From contig JAQZAY010000212.1 of NCBI GenBank assembly GCA_029239415.1, positions 1 through 6,641 of the forward strand: DNA of 6,641 bases, in the 5' to 3' direction. Under the pieces are notes generated by a model. That model saw nothing but the letters and a program-made list of their open reading frames with translations. It was not told the DNA's origin and ran no database searches. Below are positions 1 to 6,609 of the stretch, one piece after another. The stretch comes from Pseudomonas sp. Its GTDB lineage: Bacteria; Pseudomonadota; Gammaproteobacteria; Pseudomonadales; Pseudomonadaceae. Every line of letters starts with the position of its first letter. The first letter of the stretch is position 1. The translations under genes were made by a program, and so were the position numbers.

Positions 1-1283
1 GCAAACACATCCTGCTCGATCTGGTCGCTGAACTGGCGCAGCTCATCGAGGCTCATCTCGGCCAGGTCCTTGCCGGTGTCCACGCCATGCTTCACGGCAT
101 GGCCAACGATCTCGTGGCAGTCACGGAACGGCAGGCCACGGCGAACCAGGTAGTCGGCAAGGTCGGTCGCGGTGGAGAACCCACGCAGCGCGGCCTCGCG
201 CATGATGGCGTGGCGCGGCCGGATCGCCGGGATCATGTCGGCGAAGGCACGCAGTGAGTCGCGCAGGGTATCGGCGGCGTCGAACAGCGGCTCCTTGTCT
301 TCCTGGTTGTCCTTGTTGTAGGCCAGCGGCTGGCCCTTCATCAGGGTCAGCAGGCCGGTCAGGGCGCCAAATACACGACCGCTCTTGCCACGCACCAGCT
401 CCGGGACGTCCGGGTTCTTCTTCTGCGGCATGATCGAGCTGCCGGTGCAGAAACGGTCAGGCAGGTCGACGAACTGGAACTGTGCGCTGGTCCACAGCAC
501 CAGCTCTTCGGAGAAGCGCGACAGGTGCATCATCGCAATGCTGGCCGCGGCGCAGAATTCGATGGCGAAGTCGCGGTCCGAAACGCCGTCCAGCGAGTTG
601 CCGGCCACGGCCTCGAAGCCCAGCAGCTCGCAGGTGAGCTGGCGGTCGATCGGGTAGGTGGTGCCTGCCAGCGCGGCGCTGCCCAGGGGCATGCGGTTGG
701 TGCGCTTGCGGCAGTCGACCAGGCGCTCGTGGTCGCGGCTGAGCATCTCGAACCAGGCCAGCAGGTGGTGGCCAAAGGTCACGGGCTGCGCGGTCTGCAG
801 GTGGGTGAAGCCGGGCATGATGGTCTCGGCTTCGCGCTCGGCCTGCTCCAGCAGGCCCTGCTGCAGGCGGGTGATTTCGGCCAGGATCAGGTCGATCTCG
901 TCGCGCAGCCACAGGCGGATGTCGGTGGCCACCTGGTCATTGCGGCTGCGCCCTGTGTGCAGCTTCTTGCCAGTGACGCCGATGCGGTCGGTCAGGCGCG
1001 CTTCGATGTTCATGTGCACGTCTTCGAGATCGACGCGCCAGTCGAATTGGCCCGCCTCGATTTCGGCCTGGATGGTTGTCAGACCGTCGATGATGGCGTC
1101 ACGCTCGGCATCGGTGAGAACGCCGACCTTGGCCAGCATGGTGGCGTGGGCGATCGAACCCATGATGTCGTGGCGGTACAGGCGCTGGTCGAAGGTGACC
1201 GAAGCGGTGAAGCGGGCGACGAAGGCGTCGACGGGCTCACTGAAGCGGCCGCCCCAGGACTGGTTGGTCTTGTCGGTGCTCAT
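1..1283 (-). CDS. argH: Argininosuccinate lyase (3' end cut by window edge)
   Basis: Splits L-argininosuccinate into arginine and fumarate, the last step of arginine synthesis, as a cytosolic homotetramer of the fumarase/aspartase superfamily. The start is the ATG read leftward from 1283, giving [14 protein letters not shown], the usual ArgH N-terminus. The frame stays open for 427 codons to the left edge. The family is about 460-470 residues, so only some 35-40 C-terminal residues are missing. Visible motifs: HTGRSRNDQ at about 109-117 (substrate loop), the FTH motif with the expected catalytic His161, and the superfamily signature [12 protein letters not shown] at about 281-292, whose mobile loop carries the catalytic serine (S282 or S283). 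No key residue is missing. The ribosome site is weak (a GAG about 8 nt before the ATG). It diverges from algR, the same neighbour as in other Pseudomonas. Identity is nearly certain. Confidence 0.98.
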   Translation of the reverse strand, partial: MSTDKTNQSWGGRFSEPVDAFVARFTASVTFDQRLYRHDIMGSIAHATMLAKVGVLTDAERDAIIDGLTTIQAEIEAGQFDWRVDLEDVHMNIEARLTDRIGVTGKKLHTGRSRNDQVATDIRLWLRDEIDLILAEITRLQQGLLEQAEREAETIMPGFTHLQTAQPVTFGHHLLAWFEMLSRDHERLVDCRKRTNRMPLGSAALAGTTYPIDRQLTCELLGFEAVAGNSLDGVSDRDFAIEFCAAASIAMMHLSRFSEELVLWTSAQFQFVDLPDRFCTGSSIMPQKKNPDVPELVRGKSGRVFGALTGLLTLMKGQPLAYNKDNQEDKEPLFDAADTLRDSLRAFADMIPAIRPRHAIMREAALRGFSTATDLADYLVRRGLPFRDCHEIVGHAVKHGVDTGKDLAEMSLDELRQFSDQIEQDVF

Positions 1284-1321
1284 GGGTTCACTCGTTGCAG
1301 GCGTGAGAAAAAGTGGCGCCG

Positions 1322-1330
1322 ATGATAGCA
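1322..1330 (-). promoter_or_regulatory. Extended -10 promoter for argH
   Basis: Read on the minus strand this is TGCTATCAT: a -10 hexamer TATCAT (5 of 6 to TATAAT) preceded by the TGn of an extended -10 element. No convincing -35 is seen 16-18 bp upstream, which extended -10 promoters tolerate. Transcription would begin near 1315 and leave a leader of about 30 nt before the argH start at 1283. This is a prediction from sequence only. Confidence 0.55.
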
Positions 1331-1440
1331 GGGTTGCGAGGCTCGCCGCAGGACACCGGTCGAGAGAATGCAGGCCCGTGGCGCGGGCGTGAAACGGGCA
1401 GGGCCTCTACGAAAGGATATTTACCGATTGAACGGCAGCG

Positions 1441-1469
1441 CTCTGGCAACCGTCTACAGTTGGACAGAG
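1441..1469. repeat. Operator-like imperfect inverted repeat
   Basis: Outer arms CTCTG (1441-1445) and CAGAG (1465-1469) are perfect complements. Inner arms CAAC (1447-1450) and GTTG (1459-1462) are too, and GT/AC (1452-1453, 1456-1457) continues the symmetry around a CT centre. The core CAACCGTCTACAGTTG at 1447-1462 matches its own reverse complement in 6 of 8 half-site positions. The outer arms are offset by one base (G against GA). It could be a regulator binding site about 140-160 bp before the algR start. No known consensus was recognised. Confidence 0.35.
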
Positions 1470-1541
1470 GCTCAGCGGATTTGCCGCCGCGCCAGTGAAT
1501 CTTTATCCATCGTACGAGTCTCAGCGTGGATCGCCGTGGGC

Positions 1542-1569
1542 GTGACCCCTCACCTGTCTACGCTATCCT
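1542..1569 (+). promoter_or_regulatory. Candidate sigma70 promoter for algR
   Basis: A -35-like GTGACC (1542-1547, TGAC core kept) lies 16 bp before a -10-like TATCCT (1564-1569, 4 of 6). Transcription would begin near 1576, leaving a leader of roughly 25 nt that contains the AGGAA ribosome site at 1586-1590. I looked for the GAACTT-type -35 of AlgU/sigma-22 promoters and did not see one. Confidence 0.4.
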
Positions 1570-1601
1570 TGTGCGAGACTCACTCAGGAATCCAGCGCAA
1601 T

Positions 1602-2345
1602 ATGAATGTCCTGATCGTTGATGACGAACCTCAAGTCCGTGAGCGCCTGAGCCGTGTGCTCGGCGAACTGGAGGGCTATACCGTGCTGGAACCCAGCGCC
1701 ACCAACGGCGAGGAAGCCCTGGCGCTGATCGACAGCCTCAAGCCCGACGTGGTCCTGCTGGACATCGGCATGCCCGGCCTCGATGGTCTTCAGGTAGCCG
1801 CCCGGCTCTGCGAGCGCGAAGCCCCGCCAGCAGTGGTGTTCTGCACCGGTGACGAGTTCACCGACGAGTCCTTCAAGGACAGCACCATGAGCCATGTAGC
1901 CAAGCAGGCCCAGCCCCAGCACCTGCGCGATGCCCTGCGCAAGGCCGAACGCCCGAATCGCATGCAGCTGGCGGCCCTGACCCGTCCGGCCATGGAAAGC
2001 GGCGCGGGGCCGCGCAGTCATATCAGCGCGCGCACGCGCAAGGGCATCGAGCTGATCCCCTTGCCCCAGGTCATCTATTTCATCGCCGACCACAAGTACG
2101 TCACCCTTCGCCATGAAACGGGCGAGGTGCTGCTGGACGAGCCGCTCAAGGCACTGGAAGACGAATTCGGCGACCGCTTCGTGCGTATCCACCGCAATGC
2201 GCTGGTTGCCCGCGAGCGCATCGAACGCCTGCAACGGACCCCGCTGGGGCATTTTCAGCTGTTCCTCAGGGGCCTGGAGGGCGATGCCCTCACCGTCAGC
2301 CGACGCCACGTCGCCGGCGTGCGCAAGATGATGCAAAGCCTCTGA
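1602..2345 (+). CDS. algR: AlgR-type LytTR response regulator with atypical receiver
   Basis: A two-domain transcription regulator of 247 residues (P. aeruginosa AlgR has 248). In P. aeruginosa it controls alginate, twitching motility and rhamnolipid genes. The start is the ATG of MNVLIVDDE, with AGGAA 11 nt upstream. The receiver spans about 1-115. The acidic pair D7/D8, phospho-acceptor D54, T82 and K101 are all present. The LytTR DNA-binding domain (about 138-247; HKYVTLRH, RIHRNALV, VSRRHVAGVR) matches AlgR almost residue for residue. The receiver is odd. The usual PLARER is PQVRER, DIRMPG is DIGMPG, and the stretch that I recall in AlgR as AHDEFALEAFQVSAVGYLVKPV has become GDEFTDESFKD...HVAKQAQ (83-104), one residue shorter. 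The switch aromatic and the proline after the lysine are lost. Neither other reading frame restores the segment, so a frameshift pair does not explain it. No algZ partner lies upstream. The hem operon follows after 107 bp. Confidence 0.93.
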   Translation: MNVLIVDDEPQVRERLSRVLGELEGYTVLEPSATNGEEALALIDSLKPDVVLLDIGMPGLDGLQVAARLCEREAPPAVVFCTGDEFTDESFKDSTMSHVAKQAQPQHLRDALRKAERPNRMQLAALTRPAMESGAGPRSHISARTRKGIELIPLPQVIYFIADHKYVTLRHETGEVLLDEPLKALEDEFGDRFVRIHRNALVARERIERLQRTPLGHFQLFLRGLEGDALTVSRRHVAGVRKMMQSL

Positions 2346-2367
2346 CCGAACCGCCACGCCGGGCCAT

Positions 2368-2379
2368 GGATGGCCATCC
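2368..2379. repeat. Perfect 12-bp palindrome before hemC
   Basis: GGATGGCCATCC is its own reverse complement. It lies 23 bp after the algR stop, about 15 bp before the putative hemC -35 and 37 bp before its -10. It overlaps a second inverted repeat, GGCCAT/ATGGCC at 2362-2375. With no loop and no T run it is not an intrinsic terminator. It could be an operator for hemC or chance. Confidence 0.3.
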
Positions 2380-2394
2380 CCTGACTTCGATCTG

Positions 2395-2422
2395 CTGAGC
2401 AAGCCCCTGGAGCTGTTATCAT
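2395..2422 (+). promoter_or_regulatory. Predicted promoter of the hemCDXY operon
   Basis: A good -10, TATCAT (2417-2422, 5 of 6), is preceded after 16 bp by a weak -35-like CTGAGC (2395-2400). Transcription would begin near 2429 and give a leader of about 24 nt that carries the GGGGA ribosome site at 2443-2447. The -10 context (TTATCATCG) closely resembles that of the argH promoter in this window (CTATCATCG). Its presence suggests the hem genes can be transcribed independently of algR. Confidence 0.5.
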
Positions 2423-2452
2423 CGCGGGCATTTCTCTCGTTCGGGGATCTTC

Positions 2453-3394
2453 ATGTCCACTCGCGAAATCCGTATCGCCACCCGCAAAAGTGCCTTGGCC
2501 CTGTGGCAGGCCGAGTATGTCAAGGCCCGCCTGGAACAGGCCCATCCCGGGCTGAAGGTCAGCCTGGTGCCCATGGTCAGCCGTGGCGACAAGCTGCTGG
2601 ACTCCCCGCTGTCGAAGATCGGTGGCAAGGGCTTGTTCGTCAAGGAACTGGAAACCGCGCTGCTTGACCAGCAGGCCGATATCGCCGTGCATTCGATGAA
2701 GGATGTGCCGATGGACTTTCCCGAGGGCCTGGGGCTGTTCTGCATCTGCGAGCGCGAAGACCCACGCGATGCGTTCGTTTCCAACCACTTCGCCAATCTG
2801 GCCGCCTTGCCCGCGGGCAGTGTCGTCGGCACCTCCAGCCTGCGCCGCCAGACCCAGCTGCTGGCGCGTCGGCCTGACCTGCAGATCCGCTTTCTGCGTG
2901 GCAACGTCAACACCCGCCTGGCCAAGCTTGATGCCGGCGAGTACGACGCGATCATCCTGGCGTCCGCAGGGCTGATCCGCCTTGGCTTCGAGGACCGGAT
3001 CACCGACAGCCTCAGCGTCGACGACAGCCTGCCTGCGGGCGGGCAGGGCGCCGTGGGTATCGAGTGCCGCACGGCCGATACCGAGATCCATGCCTTGCTC
3101 GCGCCCTTGCACCACGCTGACTCCGCCGACCGCGTAGAGGCCGAGCGGGCGCTCAACAAGCGCCTGAACGGTGGCTGCCAGGTGCCGATCGCCTGCTACG
3201 CGGTGCTCGAGGATGACCAGCTCTGGCTGCGCGGCCTGGTCGGCCAGCCCAGCGGCGGCAGCGTGCTGGTGGCCCAGGCCCGCGCACCGCGCAGCGAAGC
3301 ACAGGCCCTGGGCGTGCAGGTTGCCGAAGACCTGCTGGCACAGGGCGCCGAGGCGATCCTCAAGGACGTCTACGGCGAGGCCGGCCACTCGTGA
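2453..3394 (+). CDS. hemC: Hydroxymethylbilane synthase (porphobilinogen deaminase)
   Basis: Joins four porphobilinogen molecules head to tail into 1-hydroxymethylbilane in the cytosol, using a covalently bound dipyrromethane cofactor. At 313 residues it is the same length as E. coli HemC. The N-terminus [19 protein letters not shown] is typical, and GGGGA lies 5 nt before the ATG. HSMKDVP places the catalytic aspartate at D84, the same number as in E. coli. NGGCQVPI places the cofactor-carrying cysteine at C242, also the E. coli number. The cofactor/substrate-binding arginines (R11, and the SSLRR and RGNVNTR motifs) are present, so the enzyme should be active. Its stop overlaps the start of hemD by four bases (GTGA), which indicates translational coupling to the next enzyme of the pathway. 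No anomaly is seen. Confidence 0.98.
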   Translation: MSTREIRIATRKSALALWQAEYVKARLEQAHPGLKVSLVPMVSRGDKLLDSPLSKIGGKGLFVKELETALLDQQADIAVHSMKDVPMDFPEGLGLFCICEREDPRDAFVSNHFANLAALPAGSVVGTSSLRRQTQLLARRPDLQIRFLRGNVNTRLAKLDAGEYDAIILASAGLIRLGFEDRITDSLSVDDSLPAGGQGAVGIECRTADTEIHALLAPLHHADSADRVEAERALNKRLNGGCQVPIACYAVLEDDQLWLRGLVGQPSGGSVLVAQARAPRSEAQALGVQVAEDLLAQGAEAILKDVYGEAGHS

Positions 3395-4158
3395 GCGGCT
3401 GGCGCCTGCTGCTGACCCGGCCGGCCGAAGACTGCGCAGCGCTGGCACGGGAACTGGCAAGCGCCGGTATCCACAGCAGCAGCTTGCCGTTGCTGGAGAT
3501 CGAACCCCGGCCCCTGGCCGAGCATGAGCTCGACAGGATTCGCCAGCTCGAGGGTTACCAGGCCGCTGTGGTGGTCAGCAAGCCGGCGGCGCGAGCACTG
3601 CTTGGCCTGCTGGCGCGCCTGCGCCCGCAGGCGCCTCGGTTGGCCTGGTTCACCGTGGGCGCGGCATCTGCCCGGGTGCTGGGCGAGCAGGGCCTTGAGG
3701 TGAGCTATCCCCAGGACGGTGATGACAGCGAAGCCTTGCTGGCGCTGCCCGCGCTTGGCCAGGCGATTGCCAGCCCCGACGCGCGCGTGTTGATCGTGCG
3801 GGGCGAGGGAGGTCGCGAGTGGCTGGCCGAGCGTCTTGCCGAGCAAGGTGCTAGTGTCGATTATCTGGAATTGTATCGCCGTCGATTGCCAAGCTACCCG
3901 GCCGATGCCCTGGTGCGCGCCATCGAGGTGGAACGCCTGAATGGCCTGGTGGTCAGCAGTGGGCAAGGGCTCGAACACTTGCAACAACTGGCTGGCGCCG
4001 ATTGGCCACGGCTGGCTCGATTGCCGTTGTTCGTGCCCAGTCCGCGAGTCGCCGACCAGGCCCGGGCCGGTGGCGCGCAGCATGTTGTGGATTGCCGTGG
4101 CGCGAGTGCCGCGGCCTTGCTGGCAGCCGTGCAGCAGACCGCTGCACCTGCCTCTTAA
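3391..4158 (+). CDS. hemD: Uroporphyrinogen-III synthase
   Basis: Cyclises hydroxymethylbilane with inversion of ring D to uroporphyrinogen III, the branch point to haem, sirohaem, haem d1 and cobalamin. The product has 255 residues, normal for the family. The start is GTG at 3391 inside the hemC stop, with GAGG ten bases upstream, and gives [11 protein letters not shown], the expected first strand. HemD sequences vary widely, but the usual landmarks are here: LLLTRP at 6-11, VVVSKPAAR at 60-68, [11 protein letters not shown] at 87-97, [10 protein letters not shown] at 133-142, the DYLELYRR segment at 157-164 with the conserved tyrosine, [11 protein letters not shown] at 187-197 and VPSPRVA near 215-221. 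The fold would be two alpha/beta lobes around a cleft. No HemX fusion is present, unlike in some other proteobacteria. It is followed by a 43-nt gap with a stable hairpin before hemX. Confidence 0.97.
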   Translation: MSGWRLLLTRPAEDCAALARELASAGIHSSSLPLLEIEPRPLAEHELDRIRQLEGYQAAVVVSKPAARALLGLLARLRPQAPRLAWFTVGAASARVLGEQGLEVSYPQDGDDSEALLALPALGQAIASPDARVLIVRGEGGREWLAERLAEQGASVDYLELYRRRLPSYPADALVRAIEVERLNGLVVSSGQGLEHLQQLAGADWPRLARLPLFVPSPRVADQARAGGAQHVVDCRGASAAALLAAVQQTAAPAS

Positions 4159-4182
4159 GGCGCCGGGCCAGAGGCCGGTGCC
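4159..4182 (+). promoter_or_regulatory. Stable hairpin in the hemD-hemX gap
   Basis: Starting right after the hemD stop, GGCGCCGG (4159-4166) pairs with CCGGTGCC (4175-4182), eight pairs with one G-U. CC (4168-4169) and GG (4173-4174) can extend the stem past a bulged G, leaving an AGA loop. No T run follows, so it does not look like an intrinsic terminator. It ends 6 nt before the hemX ribosome site (AAAGGA, 4189-4194) and could set mRNA processing or the HemD:HemX ratio. Function is inference. Confidence 0.4.
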
Positions 4183-4201
4183 CAATGCAAAGGATGGATA
4201 C

Positions 4202-5299
4202 GTGAGCGAAACTGTCTTGTCCAACAATGAACAGCAAACGGCGCCCGAGGCGTCCGAACCGATCGCCGCCGCGCCTGCCAGGCGCACGGGCAATGGCCTG
4301 GCGATACTGGCGCTGCTGCTGGGCGCCACCGGTGTCGCCATCGGCGGCTGGGGTGCCTGGCAGGTTCGTCAGCTGCAAGGCAGCGAACAGGGCCAGGGCC
4401 AGCACCTGCAGGTACTCAGCGAGCGCACCGAATCGCTGCAGCAACGCGAACAGCAGATGACCGCGCAGCTGGCCTCGCTGCCGCCAGCTAGCGAGCTCGA
4501 AGACCGCCGCCGCCTGGTCGCACAGCTGCAAGGCGACCAGCAACGCCTCAGCCAGCGCCTCGAGACCGTGCTTGGCGCGAGCCGCAAGGACTGGCGCCTG
4601 GCCGAGGCCGAGCACCTCCTGCGCCTGGCCACCTTGCGACTGTCGGCGCTGCAGGACATCGACAGCGCGCGTGCCCTGGTCGAGGGCGCCGATGAGATCC
4701 TGCGCGAGCAGAGCGATCCGGCCTCGTTTGCCGCGCGCGAACAACTGGCTCGCAGCCTGGCCACGCTCAATAGCGTCAAGCAGCCTGATCGCACGGGCCT
4801 GTTCCTGAGGCTCGCCGCCCAGCGTGAGCAAGTGCAGCAGCTCAACGCCGTGGCGCCCGAGTTCGATGCCAATGCCGATGCCCTTGGTGCCTTGACCGCC
4901 GATGGCGATGGGCCGAGTCGTCTGTCGCAATGGTGGAGCGAGATTTCCAAGTATTTCGAAATCGACTTCAACGCCGACGACAATGTCCGGCCATTGCTGT
5001 CCGGCCAATCGCTCAACCAATTGCGCCTGGCCTTGAGCCTGACCCTTGAGCAGGCGCAGTGGGCGGCCCTCAATGGCGAGGCCAAGGTCTATACCCAGGC
5101 CCTGGACGCTGCGCGCAGCGTGCTGCTGGCCAACTTCAACGCCGACAACCCACAGAGCAAGACCATGCTCGACAGCCTCAACGCCCTGGCCGAAGAGCCT
5201 GTCTCGGTCATGGTACCTGACCTGGGCGAAAGCCTGGCTGCGGTGCAGGCCTACATCGAACGTCGTCACCTGCGGGTCGAAGAGGGGGCCAGGCCATGA
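4202..5299 (+). CDS. hemX: HemX, membrane-anchored protein of the hem operon
   Basis: The function of HemX is not proven. It is often labelled uroporphyrinogen-III C-methyltransferase, but I see no SAM-dependent methyltransferase motifs, so that label should not be used. I choose the GTG at 4202 (VSETVLSNNEQQ) because AAAGGA lies 7 nt upstream and the frame before it is only a shadow of hemD. This gives 365 residues, somewhat shorter than E. coli HemX. The first 31 residues are polar, rich in E, Q, A and P, ending in an RR. One membrane helix follows at about 32-55 (GLAILALLLGATGVAIGGW). Next is a glutamine-rich probable coiled coil at about 56-130, then a mainly helical domain (DWRLAEAEHLLRLA, SRLSQWWSEISKYFEI, EAKVYTQALDAARSVL) that would lie in the periplasm with the N-terminus in the cytoplasm. 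It ends in an ATGA overlap with hemY. A scaffold role for haem enzymes is conceivable but untested. Confidence 0.93.
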   Translation: MSETVLSNNEQQTAPEASEPIAAAPARRTGNGLAILALLLGATGVAIGGWGAWQVRQLQGSEQGQGQHLQVLSERTESLQQREQQMTAQLASLPPASELEDRRRLVAQLQGDQQRLSQRLETVLGASRKDWRLAEAEHLLRLATLRLSALQDIDSARALVEGADEILREQSDPASFAAREQLARSLATLNSVKQPDRTGLFLRLAAQREQVQQLNAVAPEFDANADALGALTADGDGPSRLSQWWSEISKYFEIDFNADDNVRPLLSGQSLNQLRLALSLTLEQAQWAALNGEAKVYTQALDAARSVLLANFNADNPQSKTMLDSLNALAEEPVSVMVPDLGESLAAVQAYIERRHLRVEEGARP

Positions 5300-6534
5300 A
5301 GCGCGTCTACCTGCTGGCGGTGGTGGCGATTGCCGTGGCTGCCGCGCTGGGTATCGCCATCGCCAAGCACAGCGGTTATGTGCTGATCGCCTATGGCGGC
5401 TTCCGCTACCAGTCCGGGTTATGGGCGGCGCTGGGCGCATTGCTGGTGATCGTCCTGGGGCTGTTGCTGGTGCGCTACCTTATCGGCCTGGTGCTGACCT
5501 CCACTGGCGTGGTCAACCCCTGGTCGCGACGCAATCGCAGCCGCCGCACGCGCATCGCCATCGAACAGGGGCAGCTGGACCTGGCCGAGGGCCGCTGGGC
5601 CAGCGCCCAGCGTCACTTGCAGCGCGCCGCCGAGCATGAGCGTCACCCCTTGCTGTACTACCTCGGTGCCGCCCGCGCGGCCAACGAGCAAGGCCATACC
5701 GAAGACAGCGACCAGCTGCTCGAGCGTGCGCTGGAGCGCCAGCCCCAGGCCGAGCTCGCGGTGGCCTTGACCCATGCCCAGCTGCAGATGGATCGAGGCG
5801 ACAGCGACGCCGCCCTGGTGACCCTGCAGGCGATGCAAGAGCGGTATCCGCATAACACCCAGGTGCTGCGCCTGCTGCAACGCCTTCACCGCGAGCGCGG
5901 CGAATGGCCGGCGCTGATCCGCCTGATGCCCGAGCTGCGCAAGGGCAAGGTGCTCTCTACAGACGAGCTCACCACCCTCGAAAAACGCGCCTGGGGTGAA
6001 AACCTGAGCCTGGCCTCGTCCCGTGGCGAAGACCGGCAGGCCGCCCGCCAGTCCCTGGAGCAGGCGTGGCAGCAGCTGACTTCGGCACAACGCCAGGAGC
6101 CGCAGTTGGTACTGGCCTACGCCGAGCAACTGCGCCAGCTCGGCGCGCAGGGCGAAGCCGAGGAAGTATTGCGCACGGCGCTCAAGAAGCAGTACGAGAG
6201 CCACCTGGCGCGCCTCTACGGCCTGGTCCGTGGCAACGACCCCGCGCGTCAGCTGCAAACCGCCGAAGGCTGGCTCAAGACCCATGGCGATGACCCAAGC
6301 CTGCTGCTGACCCTTGGCCGCCTGAGCCTGCAGAATCGCCTGTGGGGCAAGGCGCGTGACTACCTGGAAAACAGCCTGCGCCAGCAGCGCAACCCGGAAA
6401 CCTGCGCCGAACTCGCCCGCTTGCTCGCAAGCCTCGGTGACACCGAGCGCAGCAACCAGCTGTTCCAGGAGGGCCTGGGTCTGCTCGATGAGCGGCTGCT
6501 GGCCCTGCCACTGCCTGACGGCGCCCCTGCCTGA
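5296..6534 (+). CDS. hemY: HemY, inner-membrane TPR protein of the hem operon
   Basis: A 412-residue protein of the proteobacterial HemY family, close in length to E. coli HemY (about 400). It is unrelated to the Gram-positive protoporphyrinogen oxidase also called HemY. Two hydrophobic helices occur at about 3-23 and 41-68, joined by a short loop with the family's SGYVLIAYGGFRYQSGLW segment (the HemY N-terminal domain). A basic stretch (RRNRSRRTR, 78-86) follows, which by the positive-inside rule puts the rest in the cytoplasm. From about 88 to the end it is helical repeat: TPR-like units are visible at about 89-112, 119-150 and 156-185, and again near the C-terminus (LLLTLGRLSLQNRLWGKA, then ELARLLASLGDTERSNQLF). 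TPR proteins bind other proteins, so a role in assembling haem-pathway enzymes is plausible but inferred. The start ATG overlaps the hemX stop, with GAGGGGG about 8 nt before it. It is probably the last gene of the operon. Confidence 0.95.
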   Translation: MKRVYLLAVVAIAVAAALGIAIAKHSGYVLIAYGGFRYQSGLWAALGALLVIVLGLLLVRYLIGLVLTSTGVVNPWSRRNRSRRTRIAIEQGQLDLAEGRWASAQRHLQRAAEHERHPLLYYLGAARAANEQGHTEDSDQLLERALERQPQAELAVALTHAQLQMDRGDSDAALVTLQAMQERYPHNTQVLRLLQRLHRERGEWPALIRLMPELRKGKVLSTDELTTLEKRAWGENLSLASSRGEDRQAARQSLEQAWQQLTSAQRQEPQLVLAYAEQLRQLGAQGEAEEVLRTALKKQYESHLARLYGLVRGNDPARQLQTAEGWLKTHGDDPSLLLTLGRLSLQNRLWGKARDYLENSLRQQRNPETCAELARLLASLGDTERSNQLFQEGLGLLDERLLALPLPDGAPA

Positions 6535-6542
6535 GCGACCTC

Positions 6543-6567
6543 CGGCCCGTGTCGCTGACACGGGCCG
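6543..6567 (+). terminator. Hairpin after hemY, possible operon terminator
   Basis: CGGCCCGTGTC (6543-6553) and GACACGGGCCG (6557-6567) form a perfect 11-bp GC-rich stem with a GCT loop, starting 8 nt after the hemY stop. The following bases (AAGCGCCCTTGAT) have no real T run, so this is a poor match to a classical intrinsic terminator. It could act as a 3' end stabiliser, or mark the 3' end left after Rho-dependent termination and trimming. Confidence 0.55.
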
Positions 6568-6609
6568 AAGCGCCCTTGATACAGCCCCTGAGGCAGCCTG
6601 AAATACCTC

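Larger units (their letters stand above)
1284..1601. other. argH-algR divergent intergenic region without a gene
   Basis: These 318 bp separate two divergent genes. They hold the argH promoter near the left end, an algR promoter near the right end and an imperfect dyad at 1441-1469. The frame of algR stays open upstream to an ATG at 1368, but that 78-codon extension has no recognisable domain, and the AlgR family starts at MNVLIVDDE, so I treat it as non-coding. In P. aeruginosa the sensor gene algZ (fimS) lies at this position. I find no intact gene here and recognised no histidine-kinase remnant, though 318 bp is far too short for one and a badly decayed scrap could escape me. I see nothing else in 1345-1440 or 1470-1540. 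Confidence 0.7.

Noticed and set aside
525..1325. 266-codon plus-strand frame opposite argH
   Set aside because: argH is unmistakable on the minus strand. This frame mirrors its codons and crosses the argH promoter.
1368..1601. In-frame upstream extension of algR giving a 325-residue protein from an ATG at 1368
   Set aside because: The AlgR family begins at MNVLIVDDE, the extension has no recognisable domain, it contains the likely algR promoter, and AGGAA precedes the ATG at 1602.
1621..1630. GACGAACCTC in algR as a reverse AlgR-binding site (compare ACCGTTCGTC)
   Set aside because: Only 7 of 10 bases agree, and they encode the conserved DDEP motif, so the match is explained by the protein.
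2255..3460. 401-codon minus-strand frame opposite hemC
   Set aside because: hemC matches its family in length and catalytic residues. The antisense frame shows no domain and starts inside hemD.
4202..5299. Naming this gene as uroporphyrinogen-III C-methyltransferase
   Set aside because: The protein has a membrane helix, a coiled coil and a helical domain and none of the glycine-rich SAM-binding motifs of that family. The label is a known carry-over error for HemX.
3953..5440. 495-codon open frame on the minus strand opposite hemX and its flanks
   Set aside because: It is antisense to well-recognised genes, and its composition (A, Q, G, R, L rich without motifs) is what G/C-rich third positions produce. 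It looks like a shadow frame.
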